This document shows positions 22,640-35,329 of a DNA stretch of 64,000 nucleotides, piece after piece. The position numbers and the translations under genes were made by a program. A model generated the notes under the pieces. The model was not told where the DNA came from. It did no database searches and saw only the letters and a program-made list of their open reading frames with translations. This DNA comes from Cricetomys ansorgei (taxonomy: Eukaryota; Chordata; Mammalia; Rodentia; Nesomyidae). The stretch spans positions 1,488,501-1,552,500 of the forward strand of contig JAMJFZ010000769.1 of assembly GCA_026225945.1 (NCBI GenBank). The letters are read 5' to 3'. Within the stretch, counting starts at the first letter, position 1. Each line of letters starts with the position of its first letter.

Positions 22640-23650
22640 AATTGAATGCTTTATTCCCAATACATAGGGTAAAAATTTGTAAATAATCTTGATTTAAACA
22701 TATTATTCTTTAAGCAAAGATATATTACACCCAAACTAAAGTTGTCCCTGTATTAAACTTACAATTATGTTTGTAAAGGAAGAAAAATAATACCTTATAG
22801 TTGAAGTGCAAAATAAATTTAAAGTGTTAATCCTTCCAGCTAGGGCAGGGAAGCTCCAGAATGAATGAAGGGAGAGCTTAGTGAGCCCATTCTGAAGCAT
22901 TTCATGATCCCTATCAGTGAGTCTCTACTTCCTTGTAGCTTTTTTTCTGAGCAGTTAGTTTCCATGCCCATTAACATAAGCCATTACTCTTCATATGTGT
23001 TGCATCTATCTGTTCTAATTACATCACAAAAGGCAGAACAGATTGGGGTTCCCATTCTTATCTCAGTCAACCAATAGTTATTTCTGTACTAGTGCATCAA
23101 GGCAAGTACCTGATCCCAGCTGCTTCCGTGGTAGTGCAGACAAGCAGAAGATCCTACTGCAGTTGTTTCCTGGCTTGTGGACAGAACCATAGACCCAGTC
23201 TTCATTATAAAGGTGGGGCATGGGCTCCCAGTAGATCAACAGAAAAAAGGAAGTGGAAAGGTAACAGGGTGGGACACTTAAAACTAAATCCAAAAATATT
23301 TAAAGATTAAGCACAAGCTCTGATGTATCTCTTCATCTACTTGAAGAATCCATTAATCCATTATGTACTTGATACTAAGCTTTGCTTTTGTTTCACTCTG
23401 AGATTTTTTTCCTAACTTTTATTTATTTATCTGACTGAGAAAAAAGAACCCTTCATGTATATTCTATATTATAGGAGTATTTCCATCTGAGCATTGATCA
23501 AAATTTACAATAAAGAAATAAAAAAATCTGTGAGGTCAAGCAGTAATGAAAAACTAACTCTACCAATAATTTTTATCTTGAACTGAATAGTAAGAAGTCA
23601 CTATTGCTTAAATAAAGAACAAAGAAATAAAAAGTTTTAATTTTAAAAAT
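22640..23650. other. Unrecognised sequence
   Basis: No repeat or gene landmark. Short open frames at 22865-23310 overlap on both strands. Confidence 0.5.
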
Positions 23651-23659
23651 CAGCAAATA

Positions 23660-23785
23660 ATGGGCTTGATTGGAAGAAGAGGATTATGAATTCAAATATG
23701 TGTTTGGCTACAAAATAAGTTTAAGGCCAACCTGGTCTATATGACACCCTATCTAAACCAACACCCAAAACAAGACTCAGAGAAA
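23660..23785 (+). mobile_element. B1-type SINE fragment
   Basis: The 3' half of a B1-like sequence: GAGGATTATGAATTCAAAT, AGTTTAAGGCCAACCTGGTC, TATGACACCCTATCT, then an A-rich CAAAAC tail. The 5' half is poor. Confidence 0.7.
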
Positions 23786-24079
23786 ATGGATAATTAGAAA
23801 TAAATATTCTTCAAAATCATGAATCATAACACATACATTTTTGTGTATTGAGACCATTACCTTTTAGCATCTGCCTTCTTTTTTTACCTGTCCTCATCAA
23901 ATTAGTCATTACTGTTGCCTTACACTTTTTTTCTACTTTAATTCCTGTAAGGCAGATCAAGCAACCAGGAAATACAGAACCTATTGAAAATTTTGCCACA
24001 GTTGAATTCTACTGGTAGAAAATGAAACTTTAATAAGCTGAAATCCTGACAATATTGAGTTTGCATTATGTTTGCTTGT

Positions 24080-24145
24080 CTTTTGAGTCAGGGTCGTATG
24101 TAGCCCTAACCTACCTCAAGGATGGTCATGAAGAACTCGATAACT
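24080..24145 (-). mobile_element. Possible B1/B4 antisense fragment
   Basis: TTTTGAGTCAGGGTCGTATG followed by TAGCCCTAACCTACCTCAAG resembles the antisense B1 start. It is short and diverged. Confidence 0.4.
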
Positions 24146-24439
24146 TCACAAATTAAAAACATTTGACAGTCAATGCTTCAAGAAGATAATTGTTCATATC
24201 TCTTCTGAACTTTAACACATTAATACATTATTCATGGTATATCTGTAAAGATCATAAAGTATACATGGAAGGTTATGACCTAGGATGTTACATATTTCTT
24301 TGAGAGAGGTAAGGTTCTCACTCTGTTAGAACTTGTAAGGAGAGTAGGAGAGATGCAAGTACAGACAACAAAAGGCAAAGAAATAAATCTCAATTTAGTA
24401 AATTGTTATGAACTAAATAGCATTGGAAGACATGAGAGT

Positions 24440-25060
24440 TACTGACTTGGGGCTACTCTGAACAGGGTAGTATTCTTGGAAAGGTGACATATGAATGTAA
24501 ACCTGATAGACATATAAAAAGAAATATTGAGGCAGATAATGCCCATTGATTTGCAGAAGGAACAGCAAAAATCAAGGTCCTGGGGTGGAAAAGAACTTGG
24601 CATTGACCAGAAAGGAGACAGGCAGATGAATAAGGAAAAGAAACAAAGACCAGCTAGTATATGAATTAGTTGGTTATGAATAATTTGTACTGTGCATCAG
24701 TGACCAGCTTCAAACTGGAAAATGATACATTAAATCCACTTTATAATAATATTATGTGTAATATATTCTGGGAAGAGTTAAATATGAATATTTACCTACC
24801 TTGTTTTGAAACTAGTGAGTGCTTAATAAATACTAGCTTGTTATTTGAATAAAAGAATTATTTCTCTGTTGTATTAAGAATGGGTTAGAGAGAAGACAGT
24901 GTATAAGCATAGAGTAATTGAATAATAGGGTACTTATAGATAAATACAGGAGCAATTTTGAGACAACCAATAGAAGTAAAAGGATTACTTGAATGATAGA
25001 AGAGGAGAAAACTACAAATAATAGAAATGATACTGGCTTTAAGAATATTTGAAATATATT
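24440..25060 (+). mobile_element. Possible ancient mammal-wide repeat, interrupted by MIR
   Basis: GGAACAGCAAAAATCAAGGTCCTGGGGTGG and the following AACTTGGCATTGACCAGAAAGGAG (about 24560-24615) recall an old dispersed mammalian repeat that I could not name. Later words near 24880-25045 could be its continuation after the MIR. Confidence 0.35.
24690..24858 (+). mobile_element. MIR SINE fragment
   Basis: AACTGGAAAATGATA is followed after a gap by TTTACCTACCTTGTTTTGAA and GTGAGTGCTTAATAAATACTAG, which match the 3' half of MIR (a tRNA-derived core SINE). Confidence 0.6.
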
Positions 25061-25069
25061 CGATTGTAT

Positions 25070-26200
25070 TCAGTACAAAAATAAGAAGACATAATTTATA
25101 ACTACTAAAAAATAGTGTATTCTTTTAAATGCCATATTGTTATACAGAATTATTAAACACATTGTTTTACTAGAGTTGTGACAATTTATATACTATAGTG
25201 TTAAATTTTACTTTATAGAAAAAGTATGTAATTAAAATGTAAGGATTATAGATAATGGTTAGAAAGGTAATGGTGTTAATCACATACTTTATAGTTTGTA
25301 ATAAGAACCATGAATATTTTAAATTGAGCTTTAAATAAAGAGAATTAAAGGAACATTAAAAAGAAATGAACCCACAGGAAAACAGTTAAAAAAGACTAAG
25401 ATGTTTTAAAAACGTTTAAAAATATTGCTGTAATTCATGGTGACTCCTGCTGATAATTTTTACCAAAAAAATCTTAAATTCACTAATGTATTAAAACACA
25501 GCTTTTTTTCTTTTAAAGGAACATAAAAGCACCAGGTATATGATGATGATAAAATGTTGATGCTGATTTGTTACTTCTAAATCCTCATGAGTCATACACT
25601 CGATACAAACTAACAGTCAGAGGAAAAATGCATCAAGAGTATTAGACCTATGAATACTAATTTATTGTCTGACAGATACAATCATTCAGCCCAAAGTCAC
25701 TAAGCATCTTTATCTCATCATCAGAAAAGCTGACATAATATTAATTTTCCTTCAAATATTGCCTTTGATCTGAGGAGCTTAGAATCTTAATAATATGTTT
25801 CCTGTTATATCCTTATTATGAGTTAGATAGCCAATCCTCAATCTCCAAGAACATCTTGAGATTTAAAAAAAAAATTTCATGTAGAAGATAAATATGAGTC
25901 TATTTTTCTCCCTCACTGGTTTGTTAAAAGCCTACACAAATTAGGAACATCATGTATTCATTTCTGTAGAGGAAATAAACCTTCCTAATTACTTGGGGAA
26001 AAAAAAACTTATCATATTTCTGACCATTATCGAAAAAACCAGAAGCAAATTTAATTTTTCTAAAGTTACTAATAACCCAAAATGGGATAATTCTCCCCCC
26101 CCCCCCTTTTTGTGACTTTTTGGCTGTTGAAAATCTTTTTTGACATTTATTTTATGTCCTAGTTTATCATATACTAAGAGGAGAATAAATCTAGAAATGA
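25070..26200. other. Unrecognised AT-rich sequence with (C)12
   Basis: No landmarks except a homopolymer of 12 C at 26095-26106 followed by T6. Confidence 0.5.
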
Positions 26201-26264
26201 CTGAGAAATGAAGTCAAATACAATAGACACCAGTATTGCTGCATATAGATCTTGGCTGAATGAG

Positions 26265-26625
26265 TTCAGAGTTCATAACTCTGAGTTTGTAACTTGTCAC
26301 TTTGCCCATTGCCTAAGGGGACAATTGCCCTCAACTCACTTTTCTCAGTTTTCATGTTGGAGAACTTTGCTTAGTGATTTGGCATCATTAAACTTGGCTC
26401 AGCAATTTGCCTTATTTTGTATAGCCTCTATTTTTATCACTTTTTATCATACTATGTGGGGAACCTGTATTATATGCATTGTTTACTGTATGTGTCCTCA
26501 CATTAGAAGAAGCATCAAGAATCTGGGTCTATTTTTCCATAGAAATGCCCAAGTGTCAAAAAAAAAGTTGCCTGGAATAGTAGGCATTCAATAAATTTTG
26601 GTAGAATCAGTGAATATTCTTTATT
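26265..26625 (+). mobile_element. Possible MIR/L2-type remnant
   Basis: TAACTTGTCACTTTGCCCAT, then CTCACTTTTCTCAGTTTTCA, and the tail CCTGGAATAGTAGGCATTCA-ATAAA recall MIR/L2 sequence, with unrelated sequence between. A 128-codon open frame from the ATG at 26208 crosses it. It has a hydrophobic stretch but no recognisable domain, and is probably chance. Confidence 0.45.
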
Positions 26626-26639
26626 TCCAAATGAATAAC

Positions 26640-27590
26640 TGTAGCATTGTTTTATTAGTTTGTACATTCACGTTCACCCATACATACAAGATTTAAATAT
26701 TAACGAAACACTGAATATATGCTTTAAATGAGGCTACCATGAAAAATAATTGCCAATGCCTTGACAATTCAGCCTCTTTACTAAATAATCATTTAAAACA
26801 GACTTGATGCTAGCTAGTGAGACACTTTGAGAGCTTATGTTACAAAAGTACACAATGTAAGGATGTTGTCCTTGTTAGACAATCCTCACAAACTACAGAA
26901 ATAGAATTGCATGTGATAACTAAAAAGATATAATTATACAGAAAAGCATAATAAAGACTTTGAACAGATGGAAAAAAATCTGATTTTCCTATCCCAGCTC
27001 CAAATGTCACAAACACCTATACAAGGTCTTAATGGTAAAGAAACGGATGTATTCTTTGCTTCCATCTGTCTAGTACTCAAGATCTGTAATGGAAAAGTTG
27101 TCTTCAGCTTTTCTTTATCCTATAATTACTCATTTGTTCTTTGATAGTTACTTCCTAACTGTTTAGTAAATCCTTAATGTAGTACTTTTAAGGTATCAGC
27201 TTTTTCTACTTTGTATTAAAATAAATATTCATAAATAACACATGACAAGCAAAGACTTCCATATTAACTCACCTAAAAAACATTTCTATAGTGTAACAAA
27301 ATTCCTGTTATTGTTTATAATTTAGAAGGTATTTAAAGCACCTTTATATTATAGAGAATTCAGGGGAAGGCATTGTGATTAATATTTTGTTATACACCTT
27401 TCCAGATTCATTCCCATTACTCTGAGTATTGAGGGATTACTACCCACTAATTCCTACCATACATAGTCCCACATAAGCCATTATTTTCTTTCTACTCCAA
27501 CCTTTATATTCTCATTAAATTTAGGTAAGGAGAAAAAAATCTGTTCTTCCAAGTATCATCTCTTTTCAGATTTTTCTATCTGTAATGGCC
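26640..27590. other. Unrecognised AT-rich sequence
   Basis: No landmarks seen. Confidence 0.5.
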
Positions 27591-27598
27591 ACATGAAC

Positions 27599-27975
27599 TG
27601 GTATGGTTAGTATTAATTGTGAACATCATAGAATCTAGAATCATTTGAGAGATGGACCTCTGTGTTTTTGTATTATATTAATTGATGTGGAAAGACTTAT
27701 ACTTATTGTGGGCAGAGCCATTCTCTTGACAAGGGATCCTGAACTGAATAAAATGAAGAAACAAGTTGAGCACTGGCATCCATTCCTCCTTCTGTGTTTA
27801 CTAATAGTGGATGGGATTAGCTGCTTTAAGCTTCTGCTACCTTGACTTCCCTGCTATAATGGTCTATACTTTGAACTATGAATCAAAATAACCCCTCTTT
27901 CACTAATTTTCTTTCTTTCTTTCTTCTTTTTTTTTGGTCTGAGTATTTTACCACAACAACATAAGTAGAAAATAA
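27599..27975 (+). mobile_element. ERVL-MaLR-like solo LTR (MT/ORR1 group, tentative)
   Basis: A rodent LTR-type repeat with ordered words AGAATCTAGAATCATTTGAG, GAGATGGACCTCTGTG, AACTGAATAAAATGAAGAAA (TATA-like), CTACCTTGACTTCCCTGCTA, CTTTGAACTATGAATCAAAA-TAACCCC (poly(A)-signal region), and GAGTATTTTACCACAACAAC at the end. A related shortened copy lies at 48115-48335. The family name is from memory. Confidence 0.7.
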
Positions 27976-27979
27976 AGCA

Positions 27980-28790
27980 TTATCCATCATCATACTTACT
28001 TGTTCCACTGGCCTCTTGTTTCTCAGACATTGCAATCAGTCCCTATAGTACTAGCCCAGGGTTGCAGCATTACTCCTGAAGTTCTCCTTACATAATCCCT
28101 ACACCATTGTAAGTGGTCTTTTTTTCATTTTATCTGATTTGGCAGTATCACCTCATTATTTCCCAACGTTTGAATGGGCATGAAATTTTCACCACTGGTT
28201 TCCTGTTTCACACTGGAATTCTCCATTAAGCCTACAGTTATGAATTAGATTTCCCAACTTTACTCATTATTGCATATCAAATTTATTCCTCAAATCTATG
28301 TCTAAAATGTATTTTGGAAATCATCAATTCTATTTCTCTATGCTGCCACCTCCTGAATTCAAGCTACCATCATATCATCAAAGCAGAATGACGATAATCT
28401 AACCAGCCATTCTTTTTACAATCTTTCTTATTACAGTACTCGTTCCATGTGTTTTCTCCCGTTTTTCCTCTTGCCCTCCTTCAACACAAACACTAAATTT
28501 AAAAAAAAAAGATTGATTTTAAAAACGCTCATGTAAAACTGTATCCTATCTCCATTAAAAAAAGAGTTTGCTGGTACAAACAACACAACATTCCTCACTG
28601 TGCCATTCAGGTGAATGCTTAAACTTAGAGTAATATAAAACTAAATTCTTCACATTTGGATGTTATAATTTATAATATTTTTATAAGGTACAAGGTGCAT
28701 CATATTCCTGGTTCATCAGGAGATTTCCATATGGCCCATAAATCACCAATGAAATGTCTAACTACTGCTTTTTTCATATTAATGCCTATA
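27980..28790. other. Unrecognised sequence
   Basis: No firm landmark. The final part may belong to the old L1 that follows. Confidence 0.45.
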
Positions 28791-28799
28791 TACCCTTTC

Positions 28800-29005
28800 A
28801 TGTTTTATTTATTAACTTAACATTATGATTTGAGATTCATGCAAGTGTATTATACTTTTATTGCTTTTCATTGTTGAGTTGCTCTCCATTGTACCTATTG
28901 ATACACATTTTGTTCATTTCCCATTTGAGATATTTTAAATATAGCTGCCATGAATACTTGTTAACAAGTTTTTGTGCACCATAGGTAGATATGAATAGGG
29001 TTAAT
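28800..29005 (-). mobile_element. Ancient L1 (L1M-type) fragment, antisense
   Basis: CATTGTTGAGTTGCTCTCCATT, GTTCATTTCCCATTTGAGAT, TATAGCTGCCATGAATACTTG and AAGTTTTTGTGCACCATAGG follow the order of the antisense late ORF2/3' UTR of mammalian L1M elements. Confidence 0.55.
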
Positions 29006-29009
29006 TTTG

Positions 29010-29810
29010 TAAGATGCTATAACATTTACTAAGATTATTCTACTATATATTATTGACAACATCTAAAATTTCTTGATCCATATCCTTACAGTACTCGGTA
29101 TATTTAATCCTTAAAATTTTAGCAATTTTTAACAGATTTGCAATAATATCTTAATGGGAAATTATTTTACTTGCTCTAGATGATAAATGATTTATACATT
29201 GTCTGTTCTTATATTCACTTGGGAAGTATCTGCTTCATTATGAATATAATTCCATTGACAATTAACTATAATTATCTGCAAAATAGCTGAAATCTCTAAT
29301 AACAGCACATTTATCAGTGAGTTTTGGCTTGTATGAACTGATTATTTCACTGAGTTGAAATCTAGTGGCATTCATACTATTAAACAATTTGTTGTGAGAA
29401 TTTATCATCTTATATATAGACATGTCTTCCTATTTTGCCAAAAGGAGCAATGATAGTCTGACTAGTATAACCTATTACTGTACAATTGTACATATTAAAT
29501 TAATTTCATTCTTTTAACTTAAAACTGTAATAATGATTAAAACATTCATTCTCCTTAAAATGTATGTAATCTCAAATTGGCACAGCAAGAGTTTGCCACA
29601 AATATGAGAGGAGATAGAGACGGCTCATTTGCTTTTAAAATAGTTAGAACGAATATAGCACATGTATGGAAGAATTAACTAACTGGAACATAATGCCTTT
29701 TTCACAACCATACTTCTCAGCTGGAAGCCATAAACTGAAAAGGCTTCTATTTTAATTACCTAAGTCTAATTTTTAATTCCAAATTTAATAAGCAAAGCAG
29801 ACATTTTTCA
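29010..29810. other. Unrecognised AT-rich sequence
   Basis: No landmarks seen. Confidence 0.5.
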
Positions 29811-29817
29811 TACTTCT

Positions 29818-29876
29818 CACACACACATACACACACACAGACACACACACACACACAAACACACACATATATATAC
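29818..29876. repeat. (AC)n microsatellite, interrupted
   Basis: AC units with AT, AG and AA interruptions, ending in TATATATAC. Confidence 0.93.
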
Positions 29877-29879
29877 ACT

Positions 29880-30655
29880 TTTAATTTTTGCTAATTCACC
29901 AATTAAAAATATCCCTAGAAAATATCATGCTTTATAACAAACAAAATGCTACTTCATTTGAAAAGCATGATATTTGCCTTTGTGTGACTTGTCACTGTAT
30001 CTTGGGAAGGAAGCTTGCTATGCTCATATTGCATTAGAAGCCTATACAACAAGAAGTATAGTCAGGTAATGAAAAATTAGACAAGGCCAAGGTTGCTATG
30101 TCAGTAATGGCATGTCTCATAGGAATATACACATGCAGACACTGATCATGGAAAATGGGACTTAGAAACTGAAATCATGAATGAAAAAGGTACATAAACA
30201 CTTAAAGTCTATGTTAAGCACTAGTGGGTATATTGAATGTAAACATACGTGGAAAATACATTTCCATGGTCTTACTACAATATGGCCCATGAAATATTCA
30301 CAACTTGAGAGGGGCCCAGGCTCTTCAAAATAATTGGCTTTTATTATCCAGAGTAGTGGTAGATATTTTTCAATTGTGCTCTGTACACAGCTATTTTAAA
30401 CAGACAATGTGTTCACCAGGATGGCAACAGCATGGTGAACATTGCTTAGAAAAATGTTGGTGTGTGATTCTTTAGAATATCAAAGAAGAAAAAAAAACTT
30501 CAAAAATGTGCATCTTCTTATATTAAATCAATTTTTGTTTCTGTTTTGCTGTTAGCAGTATTCCCAAGATGTGTGATGGCATAAGGTCATTCACATTGCT
30601 AAAATACTACTTCTAATGCTAATAAGACAACAGTGATAGCAATAATAATAATTAA
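29880..30655. other. Unrecognised sequence
   Basis: No landmarks seen. Confidence 0.5.
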
Positions 30656-30659
30656 TGCC

Positions 30660-30780
30660 AAATAATGTTTGGTACAGATAATCAATTAACATTTATGGAG
30701 AATAATGATTTGTTACAGAATTTCACATATTTTTCATGAAATTCTTATCAATACTGCAGGAAATATTTCTCTTCCCAAAT
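30660..30780 (+). mobile_element. Possible MIR/L2 remnant
   Basis: AACATTTATGGAGAATAATG, AATTTCACATATTTTTCATG and AATTCTTATCAATACTGCAG resemble the acATTTAtTGAG...TTTAatCCTCAcAA part of MIR/L2. Confidence 0.45.
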
Positions 30781-31274
30781 ATGACTTCTTCACATTTTTT
30801 GCAGCTTATCTCCTGATGACCAATACCCACTTGGGAAAATTTGTTTATAAATTTTATCTTCTTTTCTTTTCTGATTTCTCCCAATTGCCCATTGTAATTT
30901 CTCACAGTCTCTATTCATTGCCAGTCATTAAAGGCTTTACACAAACTTGTTAACGTCACACATTATACCTGCTAATCAAAACTAGGCACTATAGTCAGAG
31001 TTGTTATTCTTAGCACTTCACACCCTCCCCTAAAACCATTAATTTCTACCCATTGTGTAAAACAAAACATTCTCAATTTTGAGAAAGAATAAAATACCCT
31101 TAAACAACAAATGGTAAACTCATTAACAAGACTTCTGAGTCTCTCTTCACTATCCTTCAACTCTGACAATGCACTTCAACTAGAAACTTTCATAAATTAA
31201 AAAAAATGTCATTCAAATGCCCCAGTTGCCCTGTATGGTATTTTTTCCTCCATAAATTATTTTTAAATGATATT

Positions 31275-31350
31275 TTCACTAATTCTTTGAAAGTCTCAAA
31301 CACAATATTTTGATCATATTCACTCTCCTCCCCCATCTCCTAAATTTACC
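31275..31350 (-). mobile_element. L1 3' UTR scrap, antisense
   Basis: TTTTGATCATATTCACTCTCC matches the segment near 44352 of the antisense L1 3' UTR (TTTTGATCATATTCTTTCTC). Confidence 0.5.
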
Positions 31351-31489
31351 CTGTGAAGTAAACTTTACTCATCTCCCTACCTCAGAATTACTAATTAGCT
31401 CAAGGAACACTTCATTTTCTGGGAATTAACTTAGGTATCTGAATTAAAGAATTATATCTCCAGTTTTTTAAAACTTTTATTTTTTAAAA

Positions 31490-31625
31490 TTAAAAATTGA
31501 GATGAAGTCTTACTAAGTTATCCAGTCTAATTTTGAAATTGCTCTATAGCGGAACATGGCCTTGAGGTTAGGATAATTTTCTCCAGCCTCCTAAGGAGCT
31601 GCGATTACAAGTCTTTTCAATGATC
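31490..31625 (-). mobile_element. B1/PB1-like SINE, antisense, very diverged
   Basis: The order GAGATGAAGTCTTACTAAGTT, TCCAGTCTAATTTTGAAATT, GGCCTTGAGGTTAGGATAAT, CAGCCTCCTAAGGAGCTGCG and ATTACAAG follows an antisense 7SL-derived monomer. Confidence 0.65.
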
Positions 31626-31759
31626 ACTTCTATGGGATATTCACAGATTTCCTGAGGAAAAAATTATTTCTCAATACTTCTAAATAATGTTCATTTGTTG
31701 TCCTATAGCCATAACTCTTTTATACTTTAGTGATTAATGTGTATATAAATCCTTAAAAT

Positions 31760-31982
31760 ATTTATTTTAATTGTTTTAGAATTATATGTGTATGTGTATG
31801 TCTATGTGTGGATATATGCACATGAGCACATGTGTCCATGGAGTCCAGAAGAAAGTATTGTGTTCTTTATAGCTGGAGTTACAGGCAGTAATGACTTACT
31901 CAACATGGATTCTGGTAACTAAACTAGGGTCCTCTGCAAAAGCAGTAAATACAATTAACTGCTGAGTAATATCTCCAGCTCC
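31760..31982 (-). mobile_element. B2-type SINE, antisense
   Basis: A GTATGTGTATG-rich 3' tail is followed by ATGGAGTCCAGAAGAAAGTA, AGCTGGAGTTACAGGCAGTA, ACTAGGGTCCTCTGCAAAAG and AACTGCTGAGTAATATCTCC, the full antisense B2 order ending at the tRNA-like head. Confidence 0.85.
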
Positions 31983-32189
31983 TGTATATTTAAAATTTTA
32001 ATTACTATACTGTGGCGGAGACCTTTTGAGGGCATGTTTTACTTATCTCCTAGTCAAAAACTGAAGAGAAGGACTTCATGTTTTAGACATAGATTAAATT
32101 CTTTATTTTATTTATGTGAGTTGTGGGTGTGTGTGAATATATGTAGGCATATATGTGTTGATTTTCTATATTATTATTCTCCTGGGTTC

Positions 32190-32885
32190 ATGGCAGAAGT
32201 CAGTTTATTTTTCTAATTCAGTCCCTGGTCCTAAAGGGTTTCAGCCTCCATACAATATAATCTTCAAGATGTAAGACCAGACCTAGAAGGCTTCAGCCTC
32301 TGTACAATCTAATTTGCAAACCTAAACCTAAAATATTTCAGCGTATGAGACTTACTACTGATTGAACTCATTCTGACTAGCTACCTCTTTTCACTCTGAG
32401 ATATACTGTGAATTCTGAACTGTAAACTGTCTGCTTTTGACTCTCTGCTTATTCTGGACTGGCTCTGCTCATCTCAGCTTTTCCTTCTGTCTTTGAGCTG
32501 ACTGCACTCAAACTGCCTGACTGAACTAACTCTCTTTTCTCTCCAACTCTCCATCTGAACGATTCCTTCTGAACTTTTGTCTCTTTCTGACCTGACTGTG
32601 AGCTGAGAGCCTTCTTTTATATTCTGAGAGTTAGGTGTATCCTCACTCTTATTTATTCTCAGACTTCACTGTGATTCAATCTCAGAGTTTGAGATGAAAG
32701 TCATCACTACCATTGCCTTCAGAGCATTTTATCTGAATCACACAGGCCTCTGAATGTGAACCCTTCAAACAGGTTCTTGGATGTGATCCCTTCCTAGCTA
32801 TCACACAGGCCTTTCAATATGATCCTTTGCTAGAACAACCATGCTGCTGGATTAAAAGATTAAATATTTCTCTACAAATGTGTTT
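32190..32885 (+). repeat. CT-rich dispersed repeat, copy B
   Basis: Starts near AGTTTATTTTTCTAATTCAG with TCCCTGGTCCT, then the CT-rich ACTGAACT/TCTGACT body. The end module is long: CACACAGGCCTCTGAATGTG, TTGGATGTGATCCCTTCCTA, CTATCACACAGGCCTTTCAA and GCTGGATTAAAAGATTAAAT. The last words are shared almost exactly with 62120-62245. The GGATTAAAGGC module of copy A is missing here. Confidence 0.75.
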
Positions 32886-33050
32886 GAGTGATTTTATTTG
32901 GGTGCCCACAGAGGCCAGAAGAGGGTGTCAGATCCCATGGATCTGGAGATACAGGTAAGCTCCTGTTGTGGGTGCTGATATTTGGATTATGGTCATCATG
33001 ACTGAGCAGGAAGTACTCTTAACCACTGGGCCATCCATCTAGCCTCTACA
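32886..33050 (-). mobile_element. B2 SINE, antisense
   Basis: TGCCCACAGAGGCCAGAAGA, TCAGATCCCATGGATCTGGA, TGTGGGTGCTGATATTTGGA and TCTTAACCACTGGGCCATCC are antisense B2 landmarks. It directly follows CT-rich copy B. Confidence 0.9.
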
Positions 33051-33235
33051 GATTAAATTCTTGATGAACAGTTATATTCACTTACTGTGCAATATTTCTA
33101 CATTATTATTATTATGGAATACAAATGGAATAGCATATACATTTTTCTTTTCTTCCTGCTCTCATACCTATATGACATTCAGCTTCACTTTGTCTACTTT
33201 CTTTACTGAAAGTATCACACATACCATGGGTCCTC

Positions 33236-33362
33236 TGTTTCTCTCCTCTACTTTTCCTCCTTTCTCCTCTTTTTGACTCTTATCTTTTCTCTTCTTCTCT
33301 CTTTTTCCTTCCCCTCCTCCTCCTCCACTCCCTCCCCTTCTCTGTGTGCGTATCTCCACCTG
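33236..33362. repeat. Polypyrimidine tract
   Basis: About 120 bases almost entirely C/T with TCTTC and CCTCCTCC words. No coding meaning despite open frames across it. Confidence 0.85.
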
Positions 33363-33379
33363 CCTCCCATAATATGCTC

Positions 33380-34640
33380 CTCAACCTACAGTGTAGTTAA
33401 GCATATTAATGAAATTAGGATATTACATTTCTCCTCTAAAATCAAATTTGCTTACAATGAAATCCACCAATCTTGAGACTACATGGATTTCAACAGATAC
33501 AAACCTTTCTGAAGCACAAATTCCTATAAAGATATTGAACCTAGTCATCACTCAGAAAAACTAATGTAAACAAATATTGAACTAGAGATCATGACATAAA
33601 TGCTAGAATATTTATGAGAACAAATACAAATATTGCACTTGATTTTGGAATGATTGACAAATGAAATGGATTCATAGATAGAGAGATGGATAAGTAGAAA
33701 TTTGATAAAATATCAAACTGTTAATGGTATAAGAAATAAAGCATGATATATTGAAAATACTATGATTTAAAACTCCATTTAATGCACTGAACCTACTGAC
33801 TGATATAGTTTTGCAAACTATACTCTGTAGAGTTTGTTTCCCTTCATGACCACAAACAAGGCTGACTGGTGTCTGTAGCTTCCTGCCATGACCTAGCATT
33901 AGGAGAGGTGATGATCATATTTCATGTAACCAACTCAGGTAAATGTAAAAAGTCTGCTGAATTCATGTTGATTTTGTGTACAGTATCATAAAGTTGAAAA
34001 GCCATGAGTCAGGAATAGCTTGTGTAAGTATTTGCATGAACATAAATAATAAAGCATCGAGAGAAGACAATATGATTATTCAGTTAAGTGTGGGTTTCCA
34101 ATCAACCAGGAACCAGTACATTATTCCAAGTTCAGGAGTATCATTTCAGCATTGAAAGTCATTAGGTGCCAGAACGACTGTGGCTAAGAAAGAAGCAGGT
34201 TTGTGTGGACCTGGGAGAATCATGAAAAGGCAGTAAATACTCATCTCTAGTAGAAAGTTAGTTCCAATTTGTTAGATATTCATGTTTGAGAAAGTGGGTG
34301 CTTATGAGTGATATTTCAGTTTTTAAATGTAAAGTAGTCAATTAATACAATATAAGAAATACCACATATTGTAAACAAAATATACTTTCCAGTAATAAAC
34401 ACTAGTAACAGTAAATTTTGAACTGACTTAAGGGAAGCCATAACATTTCAAAATTAGTGACTTTTCAAGGTTTGAGAAATTTATGAGAAACAAACAGCTT
34501 TACTGGGATGCTACATTGACTACACTATACACGTTTATAAATTTAAAGTACATTTGAGAATGAGCATAAAAATAATTTTAGAAGTTCACCATTCCACAGT
34601 CAAGATTTACTAACTTTTTATATGTGAATCTTTTTTCTTA
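33380..34640. other. Unrecognised sequence
   Basis: No landmarks seen. Confidence 0.5.
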
Positions 34641-34641
34641 G

Positions 34642-34862
34642 GGCTTCAGAAATGGGGCAAAGGGTAAAGTGCTTAATAAGCAAGTGTAAGGACCTGAGTT
34701 CAGATCCCCAGCACCCATGTGAAAATCCAGGCATGGTGTCACATGCCTATATCCCTAATGGTGTGGAGGCAGAGAGACAATAGGATTGATGGGGCTTGTC
34801 TAGCCTGTCAAGCTAAATCCAAGCACCAGTAACATGACAAAAAATAAAATAAAATAATCCTT
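34642..34862 (+). mobile_element. RSINE1-like SINE
   Basis: A tRNA-like head (GGGCTTCAGAAATGGGGCAA, GACCTGAGTTCAGATCCCCA) runs into CCAGGCATGGTGTCACATGC and ATTGATGGGGCTTGTCTAGC, the chimaeric order of rodent RSINE1, ending in an AAAATAAAATAAAAT tail. Confidence 0.82.
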
Positions 34863-34869
34863 TTTCTCT

Positions 34870-35325
34870 AGGGATAATGCTTAAGGAAAAATTATCTCTT
34901 CTATAAGTCAGTGACTGCCTTTCTATATATAGGTACTCATTTGTATTCTCCTTTCAGTATCTAAGGACTTAGTGCAGTTCTATAGTTCCATCCTCTTTCC
35001 TTAATAACAAGATACCCTTTCTCTGTGGCTTGATTCTACTAACACGTTGGAACAAAGCAAAGATGTTCAACTAAAGCCAAAATGAGGAGTTCTGATTTTA
35101 TGTGTTTTTATATCTATGTCTTTTGAATTGATTCTGTTCTTTCAAAAGAGTGGTTAGCTCAAAGTTTAGTAGTTAGTAGTGTGATTTCTAGCTAAATAAA
35201 TACCTATGAAAGACGCCTTCTTGGCATTCTTAAAAGCTTAGAAGTGTAAGAACTACACTTATTTGTTGGTATAAGTATACATATTTGGAATTCAGTTAGG
35301 TATTATGCTGGTTTACTAATGTAGC
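34870..35325. other. Unrecognised sequence
   Basis: No landmarks seen. Confidence 0.5.
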
Positions 35326-35329
35326 AGCT

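Noticed and set aside
26208..26594. 128-codon frame with hydrophobic stretch from an ATG
   Set aside because: It crosses a probable MIR/L2 remnant and shows no domain; expected by chance in 64 kb.
33236..33476. Serine/proline-rich frames in the polypyrimidine tract
   Set aside because: Low-complexity CT sequence, no conserved protein features.
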